A stretch of DNA of 64,000 nucleotides, taken from Paenibacillus dokdonensis. GTDB taxonomy: Bacteria > Bacillota > Bacilli > Paenibacillales > Paenibacillaceae. The notes under the pieces are model-generated. The model saw only the letters and a program-made list of their open reading frames with translations, searched no databases and was not told where the DNA came from. Below are positions 1 to 8,288 of this stretch, one piece after another. The stretch covers positions 248,001 through 312,000 of the forward strand of contig NZ_STGQ01000003.1 of NCBI RefSeq assembly GCF_004916975.1, read 5' to 3'. Within the stretch, counting starts at the first letter, position 1. Each line of letters starts with the position of its first letter. The translations under genes and the position numbers were made by a program.

Positions 1-195
1 AAAAGTGTTGAATTTTCTAAGCAACAGGCATGCAGACCTGCCGCTATATTTAACCGGCCTTTGCTCCTTCGGAGCGCATTAACAAGCCGTTATTCTAGAC
101 TTGATTGAATGAAGCCGGACACCTTCCGACGAGCGGATTTTTTTTGTGTTTTTTTACTTAAACCGCATCCCATCAAAAGTACAGGAGGAATGGAT

Positions 196-1302
196 ATGTC
201 CATGATCGTAACATCTAATACCAACAAGAGAATGGAAGAAATCGCTGAAAAAGTTCGCCACGGGGAGCGTCTAAACCTCGAAGACGGTGTATTTCTTTAT
301 GAAACGGATGATTTGCTGACTCTAGGGCAGCTGGCTAATGAAGTCAATCTGCGCAAAAACGGCAAAAAGGTCTATTTCATTGAAAATATGAGTCTGTACT
401 TCACCAATGTTTGCGAAGCAAGATGCGCATTCTGCAACTTTAGAAAAGACCTTGGTGATGATGGTTCCTACACCCTGACCGGCCAGGAAATGGTTGAATA
501 CGTTGAGCAGCACATCCATCCGGGTGTACGCGAATTCCATATTGTCGGCGGGCATAATAATCATATGCCATTCCAATATTATGTAGATTCGCTGCAGGCG
601 CTGACGGACCGCTTTCCTGATGTTACACTGAAGGCATATACGGCAGCGGAAATCGAATTCTACACCCGGATCAGCGGGCTAAGCACCGAGGAAGTGCTTA
701 AAGAACTGCAAAAGGCAGGTCTGAAGTCGCTGACTGGTGGTGGTGCGGAGATTTTGTCCGACCAATACCGCCAGAAAATGAAGGTGGACAAAGCGAACGT
801 GGAGCAGTATCTCGACGTTCACAGAACAGCTCACAAGCTTGGCATGAAGACTCATACAACCATGCTGTATGGCTCCATTGAATCGCATGAGGACCGTATC
901 CGCCATATGATGCAGATCCGTGATCTTCAGGATGAAACAAACGGATTCCTGGTATTCATTCCGCTCTCCATGCAGCCTAGAAATAAGAATGCGGGCATTA
1001 TGCGCCGCAACTCCGCATACGAGGATTTGAAAACCATTGCCATCAGCCGTCTGATGCTTGATAATTTCGATCACATCAAAGCGTACTTTATCAACATTGG
1101 TGCCCAGCTGACCCAGGTCTCCCTCTCCTTCGGTGCTTCCGATGTTCATGGCACGATTCTTAAGGAACGCATCAGTCACGCGGCTGGAGCCCTTACACCA
1201 GAAGGTTTGACACGTGATGAGCTGATCTGGCTTGTCAAAGGCGCAGGACGAATTCCGGTTGAACGGGATACATTCTACAATGAAATCAAAGTATATGAGT
1301 AA
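196..1302 (+). CDS. mqnE: Aminofutalosine synthase MqnE (radical SAM)
   Basis: Radical SAM enzyme of the futalosine menaquinone pathway; the family joins SAM-derived adenosyl to the MqnA product to make aminofutalosine. The cluster motif CEARCAFC gives cysteines 73, 77 and 80 of the form CxxxCxxC, followed by family-typical stretches such as HIVGGHNNHMP and GGGAEIL. Length is 368 residues. The open frame runs back to 109, but I chose ATG 196 because AGGAGG at 183-188 lies 7 nt before it; ATG 190 is too close and ATG 202 is possible. It is cytoplasmic and feeds respiratory quinone supply, which fits the quinone-linked oxidoreductase just downstream. MqnC is the main alternative, but the sequence around the cluster looks like MqnE. 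Confidence 0.9.
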   Translation: MSMIVTSNTNKRMEEIAEKVRHGERLNLEDGVFLYETDDLLTLGQLANEVNLRKNGKKVYFIENMSLYFTNVCEARCAFCNFRKDLGDDGSYTLTGQEMVEYVEQHIHPGVREFHIVGGHNNHMPFQYYVDSLQALTDRFPDVTLKAYTAAEIEFYTRISGLSTEEVLKELQKAGLKSLTGGGAEILSDQYRQKMKVDKANVEQYLDVHRTAHKLGMKTHTTMLYGSIESHEDRIRHMMQIRDLQDETNGFLVFIPLSMQPRNKNAGIMRRNSAYEDLKTIAISRLMLDNFDHIKAYFINIGAQLTQVSLSFGASDVHGTILKERISHAAGALTPEGLTRDELIWLVKGAGRIPVERDTFYNEIKVYE

Positions 1303-1415
1303 GCACTCGGATTAAGCATCACACCCAGAATTCGGCAGAAGGTACTCATTTCCAACTGAGAATTTTTCACACGCGATCATTAAAAGCTGATGTAAAGAAA
1401 GGAAAGACGGACCCA

Positions 1416-2477
1416 ATGAGAAAATTTGTCATTCTAGGTGGAGGCTATGGCGGTCTTGCTATGATTCAAGGTCTGATCAGCAGCCACCTGCCGCCTGATA
1501 TTGAACTGGTGCTGGTGGACCGGATGCCATTTCAGGGCATAAAAACGGAATATTACGCACTTGCAGCGGGGACGGCTTCAGACTTTGATCTGCGGATCCA
1601 GTTTCCAGTCCATAACCAGCTGACTAAACGTTATGGCGAAGTGACTTCCATTGATCTGGAAAAGAACCTGATCCATATGGAGCAGGACGAACCCATCGAA
1701 TATGATTATCTCGTTATTGCACTGGGTTGTACGGACCGCTATCACGGCATTCCGGGCGCAGAGCAGTACACAAACAGCATTCAGACCTTTTCCAGCACCA
1801 GAGAGACGTATCATCGCCTGAATGATATCAAGCCTTATGGGCAGGTTCATATTATCGGCGGCGGTCTAAGCGGTGTTGAAACGGCAGCTGAGCTTCGCGA
1901 GAGCCGTCCCGACCTGAATATCACCATTCTGGACCGGGGCAGTCGTGTGTTGTCCGCTTTTCCGTCAACCGTATCTGCATATGTCGAACAGTGGTTCCGT
2001 GATCATGATGTCAACACCAGACCCCATATCTCCGTTTCCCGTGTCGAGGAAGGTATCGTATATAACGCGGATGAACCAATTTATACGGACACAACCGTTT
2101 GGACTGGCGGAATTCAGCCTGTGAAGGTTGTTCAGGATCTACCGGTACCCAAAGATCCTGGAGGCCGGATTCTTGTGAACTCGTATTCGCAAATTCCGGA
2201 TCATCCTGAAGTATACGTAGTTGGTGACTGTGCAAGCATCCCATTCGCTCCAAGCGCACAGGCTGCTGGAGCCCAGGCCGAGCAGGTGGCAGAAATTCTG
2301 CATGCTCTCTGGCGCGGCGATACACCAAAACTTCATAAGATCCGCCTGAAAGGCACACTCGGCTCACTCGGCAGCAAAGCCGGTTTCGGACTGATGGGGA
2401 AAACCTCCGTAAAAGGAAGAGTACCCCGTCTCTTGAAGAGCGGAGTACTCTGGTTATCCAGACGCCATTTCGGCTAA
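1416..2477 (+). CDS. NAD(P)/FAD-dependent oxidoreductase, type II NADH dehydrogenase-like (YutJ-like)
   Basis: A 353-residue flavoprotein of the pyridine nucleotide-disulfide oxidoreductase superfamily. An N-terminal FAD-binding dinucleotide fold (ILGGGYGG), a second nucleotide fold near residue 146 (IIGGGLSGVE) and a C-terminal GDCA motif for FAD contact are visible. There is no redox-active CxxC pair, as expected for type II NADH:quinone oxidoreductases. The following yuzB-like and yutI-like genes reproduce the Bacillus yutJ-yuzB-yutI neighbourhood, which supports the YutJ assignment. Its stop overlaps the stop of the convergent yuzB-like gene by a few bases. Electron acceptor and membrane association cannot be read from the sequence. 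Confidence 0.8.
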   Translation: MRKFVILGGGYGGLAMIQGLISSHLPPDIELVLVDRMPFQGIKTEYYALAAGTASDFDLRIQFPVHNQLTKRYGEVTSIDLEKNLIHMEQDEPIEYDYLVIALGCTDRYHGIPGAEQYTNSIQTFSSTRETYHRLNDIKPYGQVHIIGGGLSGVETAAELRESRPDLNITILDRGSRVLSAFPSTVSAYVEQWFRDHDVNTRPHISVSRVEEGIVYNADEPIYTDTTVWTGGIQPVKVVQDLPVPKDPGGRILVNSYSQIPDHPEVYVVGDCASIPFAPSAQAAGAQAEQVAEILHALWRGDTPKLHKIRLKGTLGSLGSKAGFGLMGKTSVKGRVPRLLKSGVLWLSRRHFG

Positions 2478-2728
2478 TCCAGCTCGAGGCTGTCCCAAGC
2501 CTCGAGTTCTTTTATTTTTGCCATAATGGCCTGATACAGCTCGTCCGCACTATCGGCATCAATAATTTCACCGTTTACCATTGCAAATGGCATCATGGCG
2601 CATTGACCGCAGTTGCTTAAACAGCCGTATTCTATAACATCATAATCCGGATTCTCTTCCAGATTGTCCATGACTTCATCGGTACCAAAATGCATGTTGT
2701 TCGTGCAAAATTCGATGATGGGTCTCAC
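2474..2728 (-). CDS. yuzB: YuzB-like DUF1450 protein
   Basis: Small 84-residue protein starting at GTG 2728 (VRPIIEF...). A longer in-frame ATG exists at 2806, but an AGGTGAT ribosome binding site lies just before the GTG and family members begin at this point. It carries a cysteine-rich signature (C8, then YGCLSNCGQC) typical of DUF1450 and suggestive of a thioredoxin-like or metal/Fe-S site. The function of the family is not established. It is convergent with the flavoprotein gene and divergent from the NifU-like gene, as in Bacillus. Confidence 0.8.
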   Translation of the reverse strand: MRPIIEFCTNNMHFGTDEVMDNLEENPDYDVIEYGCLSNCGQCAMMPFAMVNGEIIDADSADELYQAIMAKIKELEAWDSLELD

Positions 2729-2894
2729 TTGGTAATCACCTGCTTCATATGAATTCATAAAATGAAGGACTAACCTTAGTTTAGCGGTGGTTGAAGATAA
2801 TATCAATGTCTACGGTGCCTCTGAGAAGATATAGCCATTTTATTTTATCTCCATTTGTAATATAATAATCATTATAGGAAAGGAGTTGAAACTA

Positions 2895-3140
2895 ATGAGC
2901 GAAAACGCACAAAGCACCATGTATGATGATGTAGCAGAAGTGCTGGATAAGCTTCGTCCGTTCCTTCAGCGCGATGGCGGTGACGTGGAACTGGTTGACG
3001 TTGAAGACGGCATCGTGAAATTGAAATTGATGGGTGCCTGCGGCAGTTGCCCAAGCTCCACTATTACACTCAAAGCCGGGATTGAACGCGCCCTCGTTGA
3101 AGAGGTTGAAGGCATCAACGATGTTATCCAAGTATTCTAA
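2895..3140 (+). CDS. NifU-like Fe-S scaffold protein (YutI-like)
   Basis: An 81-residue NifU C-terminal domain protein with the LRPFLQRDGGD region and the cluster-binding GACGSCPSST motif (CxxC). Proteins of this family carry or deliver Fe-S clusters in the cytosol. I chose ATG 2895, with AGGAG at 2881-2885; a TTG at 2886 in the same frame is too close to that site. It is monocistronic, followed by a clear terminator at 3169-3206. The syntenic Bacillus gene is yutI. Confidence 0.88.
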   Translation: MSENAQSTMYDDVAEVLDKLRPFLQRDGGDVELVDVEDGIVKLKLMGACGSCPSSTITLKAGIERALVEEVEGINDVIQVF

Positions 3141-3168
3141 TCCCATTCAATAACCTGCAATACACAAG

Positions 3169-3206
3169 AGACCTGCACTTCCTTAAGAAGCGCAGGTCTT
3201 TTTTTG
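3169..3206 (+). terminator. Intrinsic terminator after the NifU-like gene
   Basis: Arms AGACCTGC and GCAGGTCT, extended by CTT/AAG pairing, followed by a run of seven T residues on the plus strand. Confidence 0.88.
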
Positions 3207-3213
3207 GTGCTTC

Positions 3214-4002
3214 CTAAGATTTGGGGTTCGCCGGTTCGATCCATGGACGGATGGGATCCAGACCGCCCGAGATATCCATAATATTACCCGTAATAAAATC
3301 TGATTCATGCAGACATAAATATCGTATCACCCTGGCGATATCTTCCCCGCTCCCAGGCCTCCCCCGTGGCGTCTCCCGATCCACTAGGTCAGAAACTTCG
3401 GCAATCGATTTTTCCTTGTTGTCCCCGCGGATATCGCCGGGGCAGACCATGTTAACGGTGATACCGAATGGAGCCTCCTCCACCGCCAATGTTTTTGTAA
3501 AAGACACAAGCCCTGTTTTGGCAGCAGCATAGACTGCTCTATGCGGCCAGGCTCTGGCTTCTGCTGCATGGCCGTATCCGAAATGTATGATTCGCCCCCA
3601 TTTTTTATGACGCATGGCAGGCAGCACCAGATGATCCAGCAGCATCGTACCTACCAGATTCCCCTGAATCAGCGACAAAATTTCCTCCTTCGTGTATTCG
3701 GAGAATAATCTCCGTTCACGAATAAAGGGGCCCGCATTATTCACTACGATATCCGCACTTCCGAGCCGGGATTCCACCTGGCGTACCAGTTCTTCAATCT
3801 GGGCCGCATCGGAGATATCAGCCTGAACAGCGATGCAGCGAACTCCAAGCTCCTCGATCCTTTGCTTGAGCTCTTCCGCCTCCTCCTGACTGTGAACATA
3901 ATTGAGTGCGATGTCGCAGCCCTGCTCCGCCAGCGTAAGCGCGGTCATATTCCCGAGACCCTTCGCGCTTCCCGTTATGAGAGCTATTTTGTCCTTCAAC
4001 AT
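3214..4002 (-). CDS. SDR family oxidoreductase (FabG-like) with atypical active site
   Basis: A 262-residue short-chain dehydrogenase/reductase. It shows the TGSAKGLG cofactor motif near residue 10, NNAG at 88-91 and a YxxxK pair at Y158/K162. The catalytic Ser normally found 13 residues before the Tyr is absent: the aligned position is H145 in the run HFGYGHAAEA. I chose ATG 4002, which follows GAGAGGAGGAATC; the open frame extends further up to 4071 without a better site. The substrate is unknown. No operon partner is apparent; it lies convergent to the NifU-like gene. Confidence 0.8.
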   Translation of the reverse strand: MLKDKIALITGSAKGLGNMTALTLAEQGCDIALNYVHSQEEAEELKQRIEELGVRCIAVQADISDAAQIEELVRQVESRLGSADIVVNNAGPFIRERRLFSEYTKEEILSLIQGNLVGTMLLDHLVLPAMRHKKWGRIIHFGYGHAAEARAWPHRAVYAAAKTGLVSFTKTLAVEEAPFGITVNMVCPGDIRGDNKEKSIAEVSDLVDRETPRGRPGSGEDIARVIRYLCLHESDFITGNIMDISGGLDPIRPWIEPANPKS

Positions 4003-4170
4003 GATTCCTCCTCTCCAACCGGATGCCTTATTCTCCGTTAATTCCCCAATCCATTTATATGCCAAAATCATTCATTCATATGTAGTCCCACATTTTCTAG
4101 TATAAAAGATTTGTCTGAGCCTCACAACTTGCATCCCCTCAGGTTCAAGGTATAGCCTGCTTTCATGCAA

Positions 4171-4206
4171 AAAAGATCCACGGGCAATAACGCCCGCGGA
4201 TCTTTT
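4171..4206 (-). terminator. Intrinsic terminator of the metNIQ operon
   Basis: Inverted repeat AAAAGATCC..GGGC / GCCC..GGATCTTTTT with a loop of about six bases. It lies 29 bases beyond the metQ stop on the minus strand and ends in a T run in that direction. Confidence 0.85.
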
Positions 4207-4234
4207 TATAATCATAAGTGATAATGCATGTTGC

Positions 4235-5077
4235 TTAAAACGCCGGAATAACAGCGCCTTTGTATTGGTCTTCAATGAATTTCTTCACATCGTCAGAGGT
4301 CAGGGCAGCAGCCAGCTTTTTAATGGCATCCGAATCCTTGTTATCCGGACGGGCAACCAGAATGTTGGCATAAGGGTTATCTTTGCCTTCCATGAACAAT
4401 GCATCCTTGAGCGGGTCAATGCCAGCATCAAGAGCATAATTCGTGTTGATTACAGCCAGATCGAATTCGGACAATTGGCGCGGCAGCATCGCAGCATCGG
4501 ATTCTTTGATTTTAATGTTTTTCGGATTTTCGATGATGTCACTTACTGTAGCTTGGATCATGTTGTCTTCTTTCAGTTTGATCAGACCGTTTTGAGCAAG
4601 CAGGCTCAGCGCACGTCCGCCATTTGTTTTGTCGTTCGGAATACCGACAACAGCGCCATTGGGAAGCTCATCAACCGATTTATGCTTTTTGGAGTAAGCT
4701 CCCAGCGGTTCCACGTGAACGGCTACTACAGGCACCAGATCCATTTTACGGGTGCTGTTCTCATCATCCAGGTAAGGTTTATGCTGGAAGAAGTTCGCAT
4801 CGAGCTGTTTTTGGAACGTCTGTACATTCGGCTGTACGTAATCGGAAAACTCTTTAATTTCGAGCTTCACGCCTTCTTTTTCCAGTGCGGGCTGGATATG
4901 CTTCAGAATTTCCGCATGTGGTACAGCCGTTGCTCCTACAGTCAATGTTACGGTTTTAGCTTCCGTACCTTTGTCTCCTCCTCCGGCAGCAGGCTTTTCG
5001 TCAGCGTTTTTATTACCGCATGCAGCCAGTGCCACCACCAGAACCAAGCTAAGCAAAGCAAACAATCCTTTTTTCAT
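4235..5077 (-). CDS. metQ: Methionine-binding lipoprotein MetQ
   Basis: A 280-residue NlpA-family solute-binding lipoprotein. The N-terminus is a signal peptide ending in a lipobox LAAC with the lipidated Cys at residue 20. The mature part shows VGATAVPHAEIL and the long NlpA fold with FFQHKPYL near the middle. It should sit on the outer face of the membrane and deliver D/L-methionine to MetNI. It is last in the metN-metI-metQ transcript, 144 bases after metI, and is followed by a strong terminator. The SAM riboswitch upstream of metN supports methionine as the substrate. Confidence 0.93.
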   Translation of the reverse strand: MKKGLFALLSLVLVVALAACGNKNADEKPAAGGGDKGTEAKTVTLTVGATAVPHAEILKHIQPALEKEGVKLEIKEFSDYVQPNVQTFQKQLDANFFQHKPYLDDENSTRKMDLVPVVAVHVEPLGAYSKKHKSVDELPNGAVVGIPNDKTNGGRALSLLAQNGLIKLKEDNMIQATVSDIIENPKNIKIKESDAAMLPRQLSEFDLAVINTNYALDAGIDPLKDALFMEGKDNPYANILVARPDNKDSDAIKKLAAALTSDDVKKFIEDQYKGAVIPAF

Positions 5078-5221
5078 TGTAAATCCCCCTTAAGTTTATC
5101 GTTTTAATATGATTTATTCACGGAAAGCTTCGCGCATGTGTTTTTCTTGTGTGAAAAACCATGCATGCGGAAGATTTCCTATAACATCCGAATATCGGAT
5201 GACACTACCTTCGGTTTGTTA

Positions 5222-5890
5222 CTATTTGCGTGTAAAATGTTTGACGAGCCGGTCGCCGGCCATCTGCAACAGCTGCACGAGAATGATCATAAACAACACG
5301 GAGATGATCATCACTTCATTCTGGTAACGGTAGTAACCATAGCGGATGGCCAAATCGCCAAGCCCGCCTCCGCCAACCATGCCTGACATCGCAGTGTACG
5401 AGACCAGCGTAACAATAGTAATCGTAATCCCGGCGAACAGGCCGGGTCTTGCTTCCGGCAGCAGCACCTTCATGATGACCTGCCAGGTGGAAGCTCCCAT
5501 CGACTGTGCCGCCTCCAGCACGCCCCGATCCACCTCGCGCAGCGAGGTTTCCACCAGTCTCGCAAAAAACGGGGCAGCCCCGATGACGAGCGGCGGAATC
5601 GTTCCGAGCACCCCGTAGGATACGCCGACGATCGATACCGTGATCGGTATAAGCGCCACGATCAAAATAATAAACGGCACGGACCGAAGAATATTCACGA
5701 TTATAGACAGGACGGTGTACACGGTGCGCACCCAACCGCTGCTTGAGCGCGAGCTCTGATACAGCACCACGCCCAGCGGCAGGCCCAGAAGGAAGGTAAA
5801 GATGGCCGAAGAGACGAGTATTTTGAGCGTATCCAGACTGGCAACGCCAATCTCATTCCAGTCCAATGTTGAAAAATCCAGTCCCCACAT
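5222..5890 (-). CDS. metI: Methionine ABC transporter permease MetI
   Basis: A 222-residue integral membrane permease with about five hydrophobic segments and the cytoplasmic EAA-type loop around ARLVETSLREVDRGVLEAAQSMGAS, which contacts the ATPase. Its ATG overlaps the metN stop by one base (TGATG), indicating translational coupling. Length and sequence fit the MetI family. Confidence 0.93.
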   Translation of the reverse strand: MWGLDFSTLDWNEIGVASLDTLKILVSSAIFTFLLGLPLGVVLYQSSRSSSGWVRTVYTVLSIIVNILRSVPFIILIVALIPITVSIVGVSYGVLGTIPPLVIGAAPFFARLVETSLREVDRGVLEAAQSMGASTWQVIMKVLLPEARPGLFAGITITIVTLVSYTAMSGMVGGGGLGDLAIRYGYYRYQNEVMIISVLFMIILVQLLQMAGDRLVKHFTRK

Positions 5891-6900
5891 CAGTCAAGCA
5901 CCTCCACATCCAGGCCTTCCGCAGTAACCCTCTGGATTGTCTTCTCGATTTGTCCCGGGTCCCCTTCCAGACGGACAATCAACTGGCCATATGGAATATC
6001 TTTAATTTTCGAGATGGTTCCCTGCAAAATAGCGAAGTCCACTCCTGTCTCCCTTGCTGTTCTGGACAGAATCGAGTCATATGTTTTCTGCCCCAGAAAG
6101 GTAAGCTTACAGAGGCGGGATGAACCGTCATGCGGAGCATCCAGCGCAAGCTGCGCTGACTCCCCTGCCTGTCCCAGGATAAACTCCCGGGTAACCGGAT
6201 GCTTCGGCTTCAGGAAAACGTCCGTTACGGCTCCCTGCTCCACGATGCCTCCTTGATGAATGACAGCCACCCGGTCGCATATGCTCTGGATGACATGCAT
6301 TTCATGTGTAATGAGGACAATGGTCAAGTGGAATTTTTGATTAATATCCACCAGCAATCTCAGAATCGAATCTGTGGTTTGCGGATCCAGCGCAGAGGTC
6401 GCTTCGTCGCACAGCAGCACCTGTGGATCACTGGCCAGCGCGCGGGCAATACCAACTCTCTGCTTTTGTCCGCCGGACAGCTGCGCCGGATATTTATCCT
6501 TGTGGTCTTCCAGCCCGACTAGCTGCAGCAGATCATCCACCTTTGCTGCAAGCTTTTCCTTGTCCATATGAGCCAGCCGAAGCGGAAAGGCAATATTTTC
6601 GTACACAGTCGCTGAGCTCAGCAGGTTAAAATGCTGGAAGATCATTCCGATTCCTCTGCGCTTGCTTTGCAGCTGCTGCTTGCTGAGCTTCGTCAAATCC
6701 ACTCCATCCACCCAAACCTCACCAGAAGTCGGCCGTTCAAGCAAATTCATACAACGGATCAGTGTGCTTTTACCGGCACCGGAATGACCGATGACACCGA
6801 AAATTTCCCCTTTTCGAACGGACAGATCAAGGCTGGATAAAGCTTCAGTCGTTTTCGCGCCTTTGCCGTATTTCTTGGTTACCTGTTTCAACTCTATCAA
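5890..6900 (-). CDS. metN: Methionine ABC transporter ATP-binding protein MetN
   Basis: A 336-residue ATPase. Walker A is GHSGAGKST, the signature is LSGGQKQR, Walker B is VLLCDEATSALD, and a switch His lies in VLITHEM. The C-terminal NIL/ACT-like domain (about residues 260-336) is the methionine-sensing regulatory part of the family. I chose TTG 6900 because AAGGAG lies nine bases upstream and homology begins with IELKQV; the open frame continues through the riboswitch terminator region, which is not coding. It powers MetI and MetQ. Confidence 0.92.
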   Translation of the reverse strand: MIELKQVTKKYGKGAKTTEALSSLDLSVRKGEIFGVIGHSGAGKSTLIRCMNLLERPTSGEVWVDGVDLTKLSKQQLQSKRRGIGMIFQHFNLLSSATVYENIAFPLRLAHMDKEKLAAKVDDLLQLVGLEDHKDKYPAQLSGGQKQRVGIARALASDPQVLLCDEATSALDPQTTDSILRLLVDINQKFHLTIVLITHEMHVIQSICDRVAVIHQGGIVEQGAVTDVFLKPKHPVTREFILGQAGESAQLALDAPHDGSSRLCKLTFLGQKTYDSILSRTARETGVDFAILQGTISKIKDIPYGQLIVRLEGDPGQIEKTIQRVTAEGLDVEVLD

Positions 6901-6984
6901 TCCGAAGCTCTCCTTCCCTGTACCTTTTGAACAAGTCCCTGTACAGCATCTATCGCTTTCAACCGTCCCAAGACGGTAACAGAC

Positions 6985-7025
6985 AAAAATAAAAAGCCCT
7001 CTTGACGGAATCAAAAAGGGCTCTT
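6985..7025 (-). terminator. Riboswitch expression-platform terminator before metN
   Basis: On the minus strand AGCCCTTTTTGA and TCAAGAGGGCT form a stem followed by a T-rich run. It lies between the SAM aptamer and the metN start, so it is the expected off-state terminator of the S-box leader. Confidence 0.88.
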
Positions 7026-7045
7026 CGTATACGAAGTCGCTTCCT

Positions 7046-7183
7046 TTCTCATCTGCCAATCCGCAGGATCCACCTGCAGTTGTAGGAATTAGCACCATGT
7101 CATTTCAGAATTGGCTGTTTGCCGCATCTCAAATCGGTTGCCGGGCTTCATCGGGCCTGTCCCTCCGCCTCTCTCGATAAGAA
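7046..7183 (-). ncRNA. SAM-I (S-box) riboswitch aptamer
   Basis: The minus strand reads TTCTTATCGAGAG, then GGCGGAGGGAC, GATGAAGCCCGGCAACC, then GGTGCTAATTCC, and ends GCAGATGAGAA. These are the conserved S-box blocks. TTCTTATC (7183-7176) pairs with GATGAGAA (7053-7046) to form P1. The leader precedes metN-metI-metQ, and a terminator follows, so high SAM should prematurely end transcription of the methionine importer. Confidence 0.95.
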
Positions 7184-7272
7184 AAAACGTATGCAATTAA
7201 AAGTTACATTTTCATGATTTTCAGTATAATAACTTTTTCTTTCTTTGTCAAAAGGAAAATTGTTGAACGTCA

Positions 7273-7998
7273 CTATACCTGCATGCCCTTTTTGGCCCAG
7301 AGCTCATTTGCATACTTATAAGCGGCAATCAGAGATTTGCATATCATATCAAGTCCTTGTTTCAGATCATCCAGATGCTTATCCAAATCTTCCAGCTCAA
7401 CCTTATCATGCAAACCCTGATGCCGCTGCCACAAGTCATCCTGCATTTCTGCGTTCATATAGTGGATCTCCGCGTTGCGCCGCTTGCGCAGCACATTCAG
7501 GGAGCTCCGGTAGTCATTTTTGATTCCGATCAGCGCTTCGGCCAGCTTTTGATGATTTTTGAGATAATCAAACTGTCTCAGCACCGTAAAATAAGAATAA
7601 TGCGCTTTTACTTTTGACGTATGCAGATCAAACATATCATTCAGAACAGTACCAAGCTTATCCAGAATAGAAAAGATGCGGATAAAACCATTTTTATAAA
7701 AATAGACGTATCTGGCGTACTCACTTTGTTCTTGAATGTTCATGTCATCAACGAATCCTGCTTTAACCGACTTGCGGAAAAAGCAAGCTGCGTAATAGCT
7801 TTGTTCAAGTTCATCCAGTGAAGAGACCAAGCCGCGCGTCCAAATCTCCAGCTTGCGGAAATCATGACTGGGATCATCGTTTTTCTCCATCTCCCTCTGC
7901 AGCAGCTGGATCGTTTGGGACATCCTTTCAATCGCTTCTTCAAGCAGCCCGTTATTTTGACGGGGCATTTCCCCAAGCATTGTTCGCAGCATAGACAT
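7273..7998 (-). CDS. HEPN-like protein, Cthe_2314 type
   Basis: A 241-residue, mostly helical soluble protein without signal peptide. Near the C-terminus it has R174-N-A-E-I-H179, an Rx4H arrangement as found in HEPN-type domains, and the overall sequence resembles the Cthe_2314 HEPN family. Many HEPN proteins are RNases, but that activity is inferred, not shown. ATG 7998 is only three bases after GGGAGA; ATG 7992 (spacing about nine) may be the true start. It is monocistronic with no toxin/antitoxin-like neighbour. Confidence 0.6.
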   Translation of the reverse strand: MSMLRTMLGEMPRQNNGLLEEAIERMSQTIQLLQREMEKNDDPSHDFRKLEIWTRGLVSSLDELEQSYYAACFFRKSVKAGFVDDMNIQEQSEYARYVYFYKNGFIRIFSILDKLGTVLNDMFDLHTSKVKAHYSYFTVLRQFDYLKNHQKLAEALIGIKNDYRSSLNVLRKRRNAEIHYMNAEMQDDLWQRHQGLHDKVELEDLDKHLDDLKQGLDMICKSLIAAYKYANELWAKKGMQV

Positions 7999-8215
7999 TC
8001 TCTCCCTGCATCAAATTTGCGCAAATAAATATTTCATTGTAAATATTAGATGACTTTGTAGGCCGGGCATATCTTTAATTCGTCATATTACAATATAAAC
8101 AAGTCAGGTTCTGGATTAAACTTCTCTAAAACAATTTCCATAACGTAATAGAACTCATAAGGACTTTTGGCCGTTAGATTCGTAACAGCAGCTCCGCTGC
8201 AATGTTAAGCTGCAA

Positions 8216-8248
8216 ACAAAGTCCCCGAATACGCTTCGTGGACTTTGT
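8216..8248 (-). terminator. Possible terminator after ctaA
   Basis: Perfect arms ACAAAGTCC / GGACTTTGT around a 15-base loop. It lies 40 bases beyond the ctaA stop. The T run is weak, so the strength as a terminator is uncertain. Confidence 0.5.
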
Positions 8249-8288
8249 CGATGATGCTTATTCAGTTAAAACTGCATGCTGGAGGCTT

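Noticed and set aside
63..160. Small hairpins and a T run ahead of mqnE, considered as a terminator
   Set aside because: The stem beside the T run is only four base pairs; too weak to call.
4265..5107. 280-residue open frame on the plus strand
   Set aside because: Antisense to metQ, whose assignment is clear from lipobox and family motifs.
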